Shown piece after piece: positions 44,208 through 52,554 of a stretch of DNA of 64,000 nt. The notes beneath the pieces are model-generated. The model made no database searches and was not told the origin of the DNA. It saw nothing but the letters and a program-made list of their open reading frames with translations. Location of the stretch: the NCBI GenBank assembly GCA_025458105.1, contig JALOTD010000010.1, forward strand, positions 1-64,000. Reading direction: 5' to 3'. How positions within the stretch are numbered: position 1 is the first letter of the stretch; every line of letters starts with the position of its first letter. This DNA comes from Tabrizicola sp. GTDB lineage: Bacteria > Pseudomonadota > Alphaproteobacteria > Rhodobacterales > Rhodobacteraceae. A program made the position numbers and the translations under genes.

Positions 44208-45965
44208 ATGACGGAAATCTCTGCCTCTACAGCCGCAAACGATCCGGGAATGTCCTGGCGCGCAAAGCTTGCCGTTGGGCTCTTGGTGCTTGTGGCGATT
44301 GCCGTCGTGCTGGTGTCGAACCGGCTTCTGACCGACCGCTACACGGCGGATACCCGCAGCCGGGCTGAAGTGCGGCTGGCGCTTTACACCGGGAACCTGA
44401 TGTCCGAACTGCAGCGGACGTCAGTCGTGCCTTTGCTGCTGTCGCGCGACCCCGAGCTGGTGCGGGCCCTGCGGGAGGGGAATTTCTCCTCTACTTCGGC
44501 CAAACTGATGGCGCTGCAATCGCAGATCGGCGTGGCGTCGATCCGGCTTCTGGACCGCGACGGCCGGGTGGTCGGCGCCACCAATCGCAACATCCTTGGC
44601 ACCAATAACCGCAACGAACTGTACTTCGTCGACGCGCAGCGGACCAAGGAAACGATCTTTACCTCGGTCAAGCGGGATGCCGGGGGCTATGATTTTGTTT
44701 ATTCGCGGGCGGTCATGGACGATGCCCGGGTGGTCGGGGCCATTGTGGTTTCGGTCGATCTGATGAAATACGAACGGGCCTGGGCCGGGTTGCAGGACGC
44801 GGTGCTGGTGACCGACAGCGAGGGAACCGTGATTCTGGCGACCGAAGCGCTGTGGCGCGGTCAGCCCGTCAGCGAAGCCTTGGCGTTGCGGGATCCGCCC
44901 TCGGCCATTTCGCGCGCGCTCCGGGCGACCGCAGACTGGGCGCAAGAGCCGCCCGATGCCTACGTCCGTGGCGAAGCGGTGATGAAAACCGAGGCGCGGG
45001 TGCCGTTCCGAGGCTGGAAGATCCAGACATTTACCGCCTATGGCTCGGTCCGTGAGCAGGTGAACGGAATCCTTGCGCTGGAGATCATGGGTTTTGCCAT
45101 CCTTATGGCGTTCACCTTCTACGTCCTGTCGCGCCGTGCCTGGTCGCGATCACTGACCTTCCAGCGGGAATCGGCGGAACTGCGGGCGCTGAACGCACGT
45201 TTGCAGCGCGCGATTGCGGAACGCGAGAAGGTGCAGAAAGACCTGGAAGTCGCGGAACTCACGCTGGCGCAGTCGTCAAAGCTCGCGGCCCTGGGCGAGA
45301 TGTCAGCGGCCGTGAGCCACGAGTTGAACCAGCCGCTGGCCGCGATGAAGACCTATCTTGCCGGGGCGCGCCTGCTGTTGCAGCGCAGGCGCCCGGACGA
45401 GGCCTTGTCGTCCTTCCAGCGGATTGACGACCTGATCGAACGGATGGGCGCGATCACGCGGCAGTTGAAGTCTTACGCGAGGAAGGGCGGAGAAGCCTTT
45501 GAAGAGGTTGATCTTCGGGCTTGCGTCTCTTCGGCGCTGGCGATGATGGAGCCGCAGCTTAAAGCACGCGTTGTCAAGATCAGCCGGGGCCTGCCGCGTC
45601 AGCCGGTGATGGTGATGGCAGACCGCATTCGGCTGGAGCAGGTCATCATCAACCTTCTGCGCAACGCGCTGGATGCAACGAAAGACACCAAGGACCCGCA
45701 GATCGACATTCTCTTGTCGGCGGGGGAAACCGCGACCCTGACGGTGCGCGACAACGGCCACGGGATTGCCGATCTCGAAAACCTGTTCGAACCCTTCTAC
45801 ACGACGAAAAAGCCGGGTGAGGGCGTGGGGCTTGGCCTTGCGATCTCAAGCGGCATCGTCACCGATCTGGGCGGCCGTCTGACCGCGCGGAACGGGGACG
45901 GGGGTGGTGCGGTATTCGAGGTGCAGTTGCCAATCCTAGGTAACAAACAGGAAGCAGCAGAATGA
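44208..45965 (+). CDS. DctB-like sensor histidine kinase
   Basis: 585 residues: TM1 (about 22-44, LAVGLLVLVAIAVVLVSNRLL), a periplasmic double-Cache-type sensor (about 50-290), TM2 (about 290-312, ILALEIMGFAILMAFTFYVLS), a coiled coil, HisKA with phospho-His in SAAVSHELNQPLAAMKTY, N-box INLLRNALDATKD, G1 VRDNGHGI and G2 GEGVGLGLAIS. This is the DctB architecture for C4-dicarboxylate sensing; the ligand is not certain. The downstream response regulator starts 10 bp later and is its partner. No dct transporter lies in the window. Confidence 0.87.
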   Translation: MTEISASTAANDPGMSWRAKLAVGLLVLVAIAVVLVSNRLLTDRYTADTRSRAEVRLALYTGNLMSELQRTSVVPLLLSRDPELVRALREGNFSSTSAKLMALQSQIGVASIRLLDRDGRVVGATNRNILGTNNRNELYFVDAQRTKETIFTSVKRDAGGYDFVYSRAVMDDARVVGAIVVSVDLMKYERAWAGLQDAVLVTDSEGTVILATEALWRGQPVSEALALRDPPSAISRALRATADWAQEPPDAYVRGEAVMKTEARVPFRGWKIQTFTAYGSVREQVNGILALEIMGFAILMAFTFYVLSRRAWSRSLTFQRESAELRALNARLQRAIAEREKVQKDLEVAELTLAQSSKLAALGEMSAAVSHELNQPLAAMKTYLAGARLLLQRRRPDEALSSFQRIDDLIERMGAITRQLKSYARKGGEAFEEVDLRACVSSALAMMEPQLKARVVKISRGLPRQPVMVMADRIRLEQVIINLLRNALDATKDTKDPQIDILLSAGETATLTVRDNGHGIADLENLFEPFYTTKKPGEGVGLGLAISSGIVTDLGGRLTARNGDGGGAVFEVQLPILGNKQEAAE

Positions 45966-45975
45966 AGAGGTCCCC

Positions 45976-47304
45976 ATGGCCCGCGCAATGAAAGTGGCGA
46001 TCGTCGACGACGAGGCCGACATGCGGCAGTCGATCAGCCAGTGGCTGGCATTGTCGGGGTTCGACACGGAAACCTATGCCAGTGCCGAGGACGCGCTGAA
46101 GGTGATCGGGCCGGATTTTCAAGGCGTTGTGGTCAGCGACATCAAGATGCCGGGAATGGACGGGATGGCGTTCCTCAAGCGCCTGATGGGGCAAGACAGC
46201 GGCTTGCCGGTCATCATGATCACCGGCCACGGCGATGTACCGATGGCGGTCGAGGCGATGCGGGTGGGGGCTTTCGATTTCCTGGAAAAGCCGTTCAATC
46301 CGGACCGGATGACGGAACTGGCGAAGAAGGCAACTCAGGCACGGCGGATGACGCTGGACAACCGTGCCCTGCGGAAGGAGCTGTCCGACGGCTCGACCAT
46401 CATCAAGAAGTTGATCGGAACCTCTCCGGCGATGGATCGGCTGAGGGAGGATATCCTCGATCTGGGTCAGGCGGACAGCCATGTGCTGATTGACGGCGAG
46501 ACAGGGACCGGCAAGACGTTGGTTGCGCATGCCCTGCATGCAGTCGGGCCCAGGGCTTCCAAGAAGTTCGTTGCGATCTCATGTGCGGCCTGGTCCGAGG
46601 ACCAGCTGGCCGCGCGGCTGTTCGGGCCGGCAGAAGATGGGACGCTGCCCTTGGTCGAGGAAGCCCGCGGCGGGACCTTGTGCCTGGAGGACATCGAGGC
46701 GCTGCCGAATGCGTTGCAAGCGCGGCTTTTGACCTTTATCAACGACCAGGGTCTGCCGCCCGAGACGCGGATCATCGCGATCTGCAATCAGCACGCGCCC
46801 GATACGACGTTGGAGCAGGTTCTGCGGCCGGATCTCTTCTACCGGCTGGGGGCGATGACGATCCTTCTTCCGCCGCTTCGGATGCGCGGAGAAGATATTC
46901 TGACGCTGTTCACCCGCCTGTCGGAACAGTTCGCCGAGGAGTATGGCTGCGACGCTCCGCAGGTGACCGCGCAGGAAGCCGCGCAGCTGTTGCAGGCGCC
47001 TTGGCCGGGCAACGTGCGGCAATTGGTCAACATCGCCGAGCGGGCGGTGTTGCAGAACCGGCGCGGCTCGGGGTCGATCGCAAGCCTTCTGATGGCCGAC
47101 AATGAGGCGGCGGGGCCTGCGCTGACGACGGAGGGCAAGCCGCTGAAGGACTATGTCGAGGCCTTCGAAAGGATGCTGATCGACAACACGATGCGGCGGC
47201 ACAAAGGGTCGATCGTGGCGGTGATGGAAGAGCTGTGCCTGCCCCGCCGGACCCTGAACGAGAAGATGGCCAAGTATGGGCTGACCCGGGGTGACTATGT
47301 CTGA
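45976..47304 (+). CDS. DctD-like response regulator lacking the sigma-54 GAFTGA loop
   Basis: 442 residues: receiver (acidic DDE near 11, phospho-Asp in VVVSDIKMPGMDG, Lys in FLEKPFNPDRM), AAA+ domain with Walker A DGETGTGKTLVAHAL, and a Fis-type HTH at the end (HKGSIVAVMEELCLPRRTLNEKMAKYGL). Between Walker A and B, where enhancer-binding proteins carry GAFTGA, the sequence is shorter: ARLFGPAEDGTLPLVEEARGGTLCLEDIEAL. The Walker B is LCLEDIE instead of LFLDEI. It therefore probably does not open sigma-54 complexes, as is known for Rhodobacter capsulatus NtrC, and may act with sigma-70. Confidence 0.85.
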   Translation: MARAMKVAIVDDEADMRQSISQWLALSGFDTETYASAEDALKVIGPDFQGVVVSDIKMPGMDGMAFLKRLMGQDSGLPVIMITGHGDVPMAVEAMRVGAFDFLEKPFNPDRMTELAKKATQARRMTLDNRALRKELSDGSTIIKKLIGTSPAMDRLREDILDLGQADSHVLIDGETGTGKTLVAHALHAVGPRASKKFVAISCAAWSEDQLAARLFGPAEDGTLPLVEEARGGTLCLEDIEALPNALQARLLTFINDQGLPPETRIIAICNQHAPDTTLEQVLRPDLFYRLGAMTILLPPLRMRGEDILTLFTRLSEQFAEEYGCDAPQVTAQEAAQLLQAPWPGNVRQLVNIAERAVLQNRRGSGSIASLLMADNEAAGPALTTEGKPLKDYVEAFERMLIDNTMRRHKGSIVAVMEELCLPRRTLNEKMAKYGLTRGDYV

Positions 47305-47313
47305 CCCTTTGCC

Positions 47314-47388
47314 TGTCCACGCGTGGACAGGCAGTTTGTCTTTCGTGAAATCAATGGTTTGGCTGTGGACATTCAGGTTTCGTTAACC
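47314..47388 (+). promoter_or_regulatory. Three-part palindrome/promoter element, copy 2
   Basis: TGTCCACGCGTGGACA (47314-47329; extending to a 22-bp perfect palindrome with GCC/GGC flanks, 47311-47332), G, 28 bp, TTGGCTGTGGACATT (47359-47373), 9 bp, TTAACC (47383-47388). Parts and spacing are identical to 22206-22280. It starts 9 bp after the response-regulator stop and ends 103 bp before the unknown membrane protein gene. The hairpin could also act as a terminator, but there is no T tract. Confidence 0.6.
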
Positions 47389-47491
47389 TGCTTGCTGCTT
47401 ACGGTCATAACGGCCGCACCGTTCGGACTTGCCAGCCACGATCTTTCGTGACCCAGCTTCCGCCAAGGAATTTTGGCGGAGCCGTCTACCC

Positions 47492-48394
47492 ATGTCTCGA
47501 TTTCTGCGTTCTGGACTGTCAATTGCGGCAGTGGGCTTGCCCCTGTCGGCCCAGGCCGAATGCCTTGGGGGAGGCTGCTATGATGGGGTTGTCCTGGTCC
47601 TGGGGCTTGTCGCCCTTGGCTGCCTCGCCGTCGTTGTCCTTGTCCTTTGGCTGCTGCCAAGGTGGTGGCGTCGGCTTGCGCTGTGGGGCATCGGGATCAT
47701 CGTGGCCGCAAATCTGATCGTTCCAGTGGTGAGCGCACAGCTTCAGGCCCGGCACATGCGGGCGATGGAGGCGCGGGAGATTGTCGGACAGCTGCCAGTT
47801 CTGGCGACCCGCACGCCGTTGATCATCGCCTACGCGGGCAGCTGCGAGATGACGACCTGTGGTGCAGTCCTGTTGAGCATGGGTGCAGCTGGCGCCTACG
47901 TGCTTCCCATGGACATTGCCGAAACGCGAGTCCTGAGCGGGCCGTTGGTCCTGTCAGAACTGCCGCTGGAGCACTGGACGCGGGACTCACAATATGGCGG
48001 GCAGCCAAGAGTTCGGGTTCTGGACGCCGCAGAACGGAAGGTGGCTGCCGATGCGATTGATTACGTCATCTTCACACGCGCCTATCACCTGACCGAGCCT
48101 GGACCATTTGACGAGCTGCTGCGCAGAAATCCGACATGGCAGGACCTGGGCGAGGACGTGACCCTGCGCCTTGCGATGGCTCCGCTGCCGAAGGGGGTGG
48201 GCCGTGTTGTCTTTGCGGAATTGGCGTTTGACCTGGTCGATCTGTGGTCCTTGCGGAAAAGATACGCCGCGCCGCTGTTCACGGGCCGGTGGATCGAGCC
48301 GAGCAATTCTCTTGCCGGAACGGAGACGGTCGCTGCCGCAGTCTGCCCGCAGGATCTGGACGACTGGGACTGTCGCCGCTGGTTGTACTACTGA
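47492..48394 (+). CDS. Unknown membrane protein downstream of the palindrome element
   Basis: 300 residues. N-terminal signal-like helix (FLRSGLSIAAVGLPLSAQA), a short Cys-containing loop ECLGGGC, then two membrane helices (VVLVLGLVALGCLAVVVLVLWLLP; LALWGIGIIVAANLIVPVVSA) and a soluble domain of about 210 residues with Cys in AGSCEMTTCGAV and VCPQDLDDWDCRRWLYY. No family recognised. It is likely exported or membrane-anchored with a periplasmic domain and disulfides. The 103-bp leader after the promoter-like element and the absence of operon partners suggest independent control. Confidence 0.65.
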   Translation: MSRFLRSGLSIAAVGLPLSAQAECLGGGCYDGVVLVLGLVALGCLAVVVLVLWLLPRWWRRLALWGIGIIVAANLIVPVVSAQLQARHMRAMEAREIVGQLPVLATRTPLIIAYAGSCEMTTCGAVLLSMGAAGAYVLPMDIAETRVLSGPLVLSELPLEHWTRDSQYGGQPRVRVLDAAERKVAADAIDYVIFTRAYHLTEPGPFDELLRRNPTWQDLGEDVTLRLAMAPLPKGVGRVVFAELAFDLVDLWSLRKRYAAPLFTGRWIEPSNSLAGTETVAAAVCPQDLDDWDCRRWLYY

Positions 48395-48792
48395 CCCCGG
48401 TCAGGAGGGGCGGTAAAATTCGCCATTGCCCTTGGCAGCGCTTTGCCGATAGGGTCACGGCAAGGCGGTCTGACCGCCCGAAGAATTCTCTCCCCCAATT
48501 GCCGGATGCAGGGCCTGCGTCCCGTGCGGGGAGCCGGATCGGTCGCAAGGCCGTGCACATTGTCTGTAAGTCTCTGGATTTGCAGACTTAATTAGGTGAG
48601 GGGCCCGAAAGGCCCTTCAATTGTAACCGCGATGAGGCGTGTAGGTACATTGCGCACCGGACTGCTCTGCCCCTTGGGCCGGAGAGCCGTGCTTTCGCCT
48701 GACGCCCGCGCCCAGACAAGCCGCCCCGTTCGTATCGCTTCCCTGTCTGGTCCGCCAGACAACCCGTTGCGCCCGGGGCGCAGTGGACCAAA
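48395..48792 (+). promoter_or_regulatory. Long leader of rne
   Basis: 398 bp without a gene, ending directly at the RNase E start. It contains short hairpins (for example GGGCC-CGAAA-GGCCC at about 48602-48616). Long autoregulatory 5' UTRs cleaved by RNase E are known for rne in other proteobacteria; the same role here is inferred from position and length only. Confidence 0.5.
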
Positions 48793-51384
48793 ATGTCAAA
48801 GAAAATGCTTATCGATGCCACCCATACCGAAGAAACGCGGGTGGTTGTGGTCGATGGAAACAAGGTCGAAGAATTCGATTTCGAGACCGTAAACAAGCGT
48901 CAGCTAGCCGGGAATATCTATCTGGCCAAGGTGACGCGGGTCGAACCTTCGTTGCAGGCGGCTTTTGTGGAATACGGTGGGAACCGCCACGGCTTCCTGG
49001 CCTTTGCCGAGATCCATCCGGATTACTATCAGATCCCAGTCGCCGACCGTAAGGCGCTGATCGAGGAAGAGCGGGCGATGGCCCGCGCGGAGGAGGAAGA
49101 GGACAACCGTCGCTCGCGCCGCCGTCCGTCGCGGCCTTCTGCAAAAGCCGAAGCGGTGAAGACCGAAGAGGTCGTTGCCGATGGGCCGGCTGGAATGGAT
49201 GTGGTCGATCTTGGCGAGGATGAAGCCGAAGGCGCGGTCCTGGTGGGCGCAGAGACGCCTGAGGGCGAACATGACCATTCGCATGACCATGCCCCTGCTG
49301 AACCGGCGGCGGAGGCTGGTGACGCCTACCACGCGGTCGATCATGCGAGCGAAACCGATGATGAGATTGAGTCGGTCGCCGAAGAGGATGTAGCCGAGGA
49401 AATCGCCCAACCGCGCCGTCCGCGCGCCCGGCGCTACAAGATTCAGGAAGTCGTCAAGGTCCGGCAGATCATGCTGGTCCAGGTCGTCAAGGAAGAGCGT
49501 GGCAACAAGGGCGCGGCGCTGACCACCTATCTGTCGCTGGCAGGCCGCTATTGCGTGTTGATGCCGAATACAGCACGAGGCGGCGGCATCTCTCGGAAAA
49601 TCACCAATGCGGTGGACCGCAAGAAGCTGAAAGAGATTGCGGGTGAAATCGAGGTGCCGGAAGGCGCGGGCCTCATCATCCGCACGGCGGGTGCCAAGCG
49701 GACCAAGCCCGAGATCAAGCGCGACTACGAATATCTGATGCGGCTGTGGGAGCAGATTCGCGAGCTGACGCTGAAATCCATCGCTCCGGCAAAGATTTAT
49801 GAGGAAGGCGATCTGATCAAGCGGTCGATCCGGGATTTGTATTCCCGCGAGATCGACGAGGTGCTTGTCGAGGGAGAGGCCGGGTACCGGACCGCAAAGG
49901 ACTTTATGCGGATGATCATGCCGAGCCACGCGAAGCAGGTGATCCGTTACAATGACCCGACGCCCTTGTTCGCGAAGTATCAGGTCGAAGGCTATCTGGC
50001 CGGCATGTTCAATCCGGTCGTGCAGCTGAAATCGGGCGGCTACATCGTGATCGGCGTGACCGAGGCGCTGGTGGCGATCGACGTCAACTCGGGCCGGGCG
50101 ACGAAAGAGGGCTCGATCGAGGAGACGGCGCTGAAGACGAACCTGGAGGCAGCGGATGAAGTGGCGCGCCAGTTGCGTCTGCGCGACCTGGCGGGTCTGA
50201 TCGTCATCGACTTCATCGACATGGAAGAGCGGCGGAACAACGCGGCGGTCGAGAAGCGGCTGAAGGACAAGCTGAAGACCGACCGTGCGCGCATTCAGGT
50301 GGGCCGGATCAGCGGGTTCGGCCTGCTGGAGATGAGCCGCCAGCGGCTGCGGCCGGGCATGTTGGAATCGACGACCCAGCCCTGCCCGCATTGCCATGGC
50401 ACGGGCCTGATCCGGTCCGATGACAGCATGGCGCTGCAGGTCCTGCGCGCGCTGGAGGAAGAGGGCACGCGCAAGCGGTCGCGCGAGGTGCTGCTGAAGG
50501 CGCCGGTCGGGATCGTGAACTATCTGTTCAACCAGAAGCGCGAACATATCGCGCTGATCGAGGCGCGCTATGGGATGAGCGTGCGGATCGAGGCCGACCC
50601 AATGCTGGTCAGCCCGGACTACACGATGGAGAAGCTGAAAACCGCGACGCGGGTGGTGCCGGATGCTCCGGTGATCTCGGGTCATGCCGGGCTAATGGGC
50701 GCTCCAGTGGACGAGGACGAGGACGACATCGTCGAGGACATCGCCGAGGAGGAGGAAGCCGAAGTTGCGGAGGCTGTGGCGACCACGGCCGAGGGAGACG
50801 GGCAACCTGGCAAGAAAAAGCGCCGTCGCCGTCGCCGGCGGCGTGGCGGGCAGCGTGAGGGCGGTGCAGCCGAGGCGGGCGCCGGGGGTGCTGCCGGTGA
50901 AGACGACGACGAGGACGAGGCAGAGACCACTGAGGCAGCAGAACTGCCGCCCGTAAGCGAAGCGCCAGCCGTTGAAGCGGAGGCCGCGCCAGAAAAGCCG
51001 AAGCGCACCCGCAAGCCGCGCGGTGCCAAGGCCGAGGCAGCGCCGGAAGTGGTGGTTTCCGAAGCGCCAGCGGTCGAAGCCGAGGTGGAGGCGGAGGCCG
51101 CGCCTGCGCCGAAGAAGCGGGCCAGCCGGTCCAAGGCGGCCAAGCCCGAGGCCGAAGTCGCCGCGGAACCCGCACCGGCACCGGCAAAACCAACCCGCAG
51201 CCGGTCGGCCAAGGCAAAGGCTGCAGCCGAACCGGTGACCGCGGAGCCGCCGGCGCTTGCAGTGGACCCAGGTCTTGTCCCGGTTGCCGAGACCGTGGTG
51301 CCAGACCCGGCGGAAGCCGAGGTTCCCGCGGCCGATGCCGAGGACAAGCCAAAGCGCAAGGGCTGGTGGTCACTGGGTCGCTAG
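48793..51384 (+). CDS. rne: Ribonuclease E
   Basis: 863 residues. S1 domain split by an acidic insert of about 115 residues (about 95-210: EEEEDNRRSRRRPSRPSAKAE...EDVAEEIAQP), then the RNase H-like/5' sensor core (GGGISRKITNAVDRKKL, VAIDVNSGRATKEGSIEETALKTNLEAADEVARQLRLRDLAGLIVIDFIDM with Mg Asp residues), Zn-link CPHCHGTG, and a disordered C-terminal tail of acidic and K/R-rich repeats that scaffolds the degradosome. ATG 48793 follows a long leader. Complete; insert-split S1 is usual in alphaproteobacteria. Confidence 0.95.
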   Translation: MSKKMLIDATHTEETRVVVVDGNKVEEFDFETVNKRQLAGNIYLAKVTRVEPSLQAAFVEYGGNRHGFLAFAEIHPDYYQIPVADRKALIEEERAMARAEEEEDNRRSRRRPSRPSAKAEAVKTEEVVADGPAGMDVVDLGEDEAEGAVLVGAETPEGEHDHSHDHAPAEPAAEAGDAYHAVDHASETDDEIESVAEEDVAEEIAQPRRPRARRYKIQEVVKVRQIMLVQVVKEERGNKGAALTTYLSLAGRYCVLMPNTARGGGISRKITNAVDRKKLKEIAGEIEVPEGAGLIIRTAGAKRTKPEIKRDYEYLMRLWEQIRELTLKSIAPAKIYEEGDLIKRSIRDLYSREIDEVLVEGEAGYRTAKDFMRMIMPSHAKQVIRYNDPTPLFAKYQVEGYLAGMFNPVVQLKSGGYIVIGVTEALVAIDVNSGRATKEGSIEETALKTNLEAADEVARQLRLRDLAGLIVIDFIDMEERRNNAAVEKRLKDKLKTDRARIQVGRISGFGLLEMSRQRLRPGMLESTTQPCPHCHGTGLIRSDDSMALQVLRALEEEGTRKRSREVLLKAPVGIVNYLFNQKREHIALIEARYGMSVRIEADPMLVSPDYTMEKLKTATRVVPDAPVISGHAGLMGAPVDEDEDDIVEDIAEEEEAEVAEAVATTAEGDGQPGKKKRRRRRRRRGGQREGGAAEAGAGGAAGEDDDEDEAETTEAAELPPVSEAPAVEAEAAPEKPKRTRKPRGAKAEAAPEVVVSEAPAVEAEVEAEAAPAPKKRASRSKAAKPEAEVAAEPAPAPAKPTRSRSAKAKAAAEPVTAEPPALAVDPGLVPVAETVVPDPAEAEVPAADAEDKPKRKGWWSLGR

Positions 51385-51394
51385 ACTGGGCCGC

Positions 51395-51631
51395 CTAGTC
51401 TGGGCCGCGCCGGATCAGATGGAGGGTGACTGCGCCCTCAGCTTTTGCGCCGAGGTAGGCATGGCCAGCCTCGGCGCAGAAATGCGGCAGGTCGATCAAG
51501 GCCATGGCATCGGTCGTGCGGACGCACAGAACGGTGTCAGGTGCTAACGCGAACAACCGCTTGCGCGCCCGCAGGACGGGCAGGGGGCACAGAAGCCCCT
51601 CGCAATCCAGCATATCGGTCCAGGCTGTCAT
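51395..51631 (-). CDS. TusA family sulfurtransferase
   Basis: 78-residue protein with the signature DCEGLLCPLPVLRARKRL; the CPxP cysteine carries persulfide sulfur. DTVLCVRTTDAMALIDLPHFCAEAGH supplies the rest of the fold. It may support tRNA thiolation or redox-cofactor sulfur supply. ATG 51631; the longer frame upstream is not conserved. Convergent with rne (10 bp) and divergent from ccdA, suggesting a shared promoter region at 51632-51744. Confidence 0.87.
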   Translation of the reverse strand: MTAWTDMLDCEGLLCPLPVLRARKRLFALAPDTVLCVRTTDAMALIDLPHFCAEAGHAYLGAKAEGAVTLHLIRRGPD

Positions 51632-51744
51632 TCGGGCGGTGTATCGGGGCTTGGGCGGCACTACAAGGTTACAGCCGTACCACGGTGATGTGACGGACTG
51701 TCTGGGTGACGCGGGCGCTGAAAGCGGATATCTGCCAAAAGACA

Positions 51745-52503
51745 ATGTTCGGATTCGAGATCATAGACGCCGCCCTTTTGCCCGCGATGCTGGTCGCGCT
51801 GGCGGCAGGCGTCCTATCGTTCCTGAGCCCCTGCGTGCTGCCAATTGTACCACCCTATCTTGCCTACATGGGCGGGATCAGCATGTCTGAAATGAAGGCC
51901 GAGGGCGCGGCCAGGCGCCGGGTAATCCTTCCTGCGCTGTTCTTCGTTCTGGGCCTGTCGACGATCTTCCTGCTTTTGGGATTTACTGCATCGGCCTTCG
52001 GCAGTTTCGTGTTGCAGAACCAAGTGTTGCTGGCCCGGATATCCGGTGTGGTCATCATCATCTTCGGCCTGCATTTTCTGGGGCTGTTCCGGATTGGCAT
52101 CCTGGACCGCGAGATGCGCATGGATGCGGGCGACCGGGGCGGTTCGGCCTTTGGGGCCTATCTTCTGGGACTTGCCTTCGCCTTTGGCTGGACGCCTTGC
52201 ATCGGGCCGCAACTGGGGGCGATCCTGTCCCTGGCTGCGCAGGAAGGCAGCATGGAGCGCGGCACGCTGCTGTTGGGTGTCTACGCGCTGGGCCTTGGAC
52301 TTCCCTTCCTTCTTGCGGCGATTTTCATCGAGCGATCAATGGCTTTGATGGCAAGGCTCAAGCGGCACATGAAGCTGATCGAGCGTTTGATGGGCGGCCT
52401 TCTGGTCGTCGTTGGTCTGGCCCTGGTCACCGGAGCCTTCACGGATTTCAGCTACTGGATGCTGGAAACCTATGAGGTGTTGGGCTTGCCCCTGCCTGGC
52501 TGA
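51745..52503 (+). CDS. ccdA: Cytochrome c biogenesis protein CcdA
   Basis: 252-residue membrane protein with six helices that carries reducing power across the membrane for cytochrome c maturation. FLSPCVLPIVPPYLAYMGG (Cys 1) and GLAFAFGWTPCIGPQLGAILSLA (Cys 2) form the redox pair. ATG 51745; the longer frame from 51706 is not conserved. Complete. Confidence 0.93.
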   Translation: MFGFEIIDAALLPAMLVALAAGVLSFLSPCVLPIVPPYLAYMGGISMSEMKAEGAARRRVILPALFFVLGLSTIFLLLGFTASAFGSFVLQNQVLLARISGVVIIIFGLHFLGLFRIGILDREMRMDAGDRGGSAFGAYLLGLAFAFGWTPCIGPQLGAILSLAAQEGSMERGTLLLGVYALGLGLPFLLAAIFIERSMALMARLKRHMKLIERLMGGLLVVVGLALVTGAFTDFSYWMLETYEVLGLPLPG

Positions 52504-52554
52504 GGCTTCCATCCCGCAAAGCCTTGGTTAAGGTGGCGGTGCTAAGGGGGCCTG

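Noticed and set aside
47311-47332. LuxR-type lux box in the 22-bp palindrome
   Set aside because: CT and AG are separated by 14 rather than 12 bases, no LuxR/LuxI gene is nearby, and the extra box and fixed spacing are not explained.
50609-51373. Ser/Ala- and Pro/Arg-rich minus-strand frames in the rne tail
   Set aside because: Antisense of the repetitive acidic/basic RNase E tail; no independent coding evidence.
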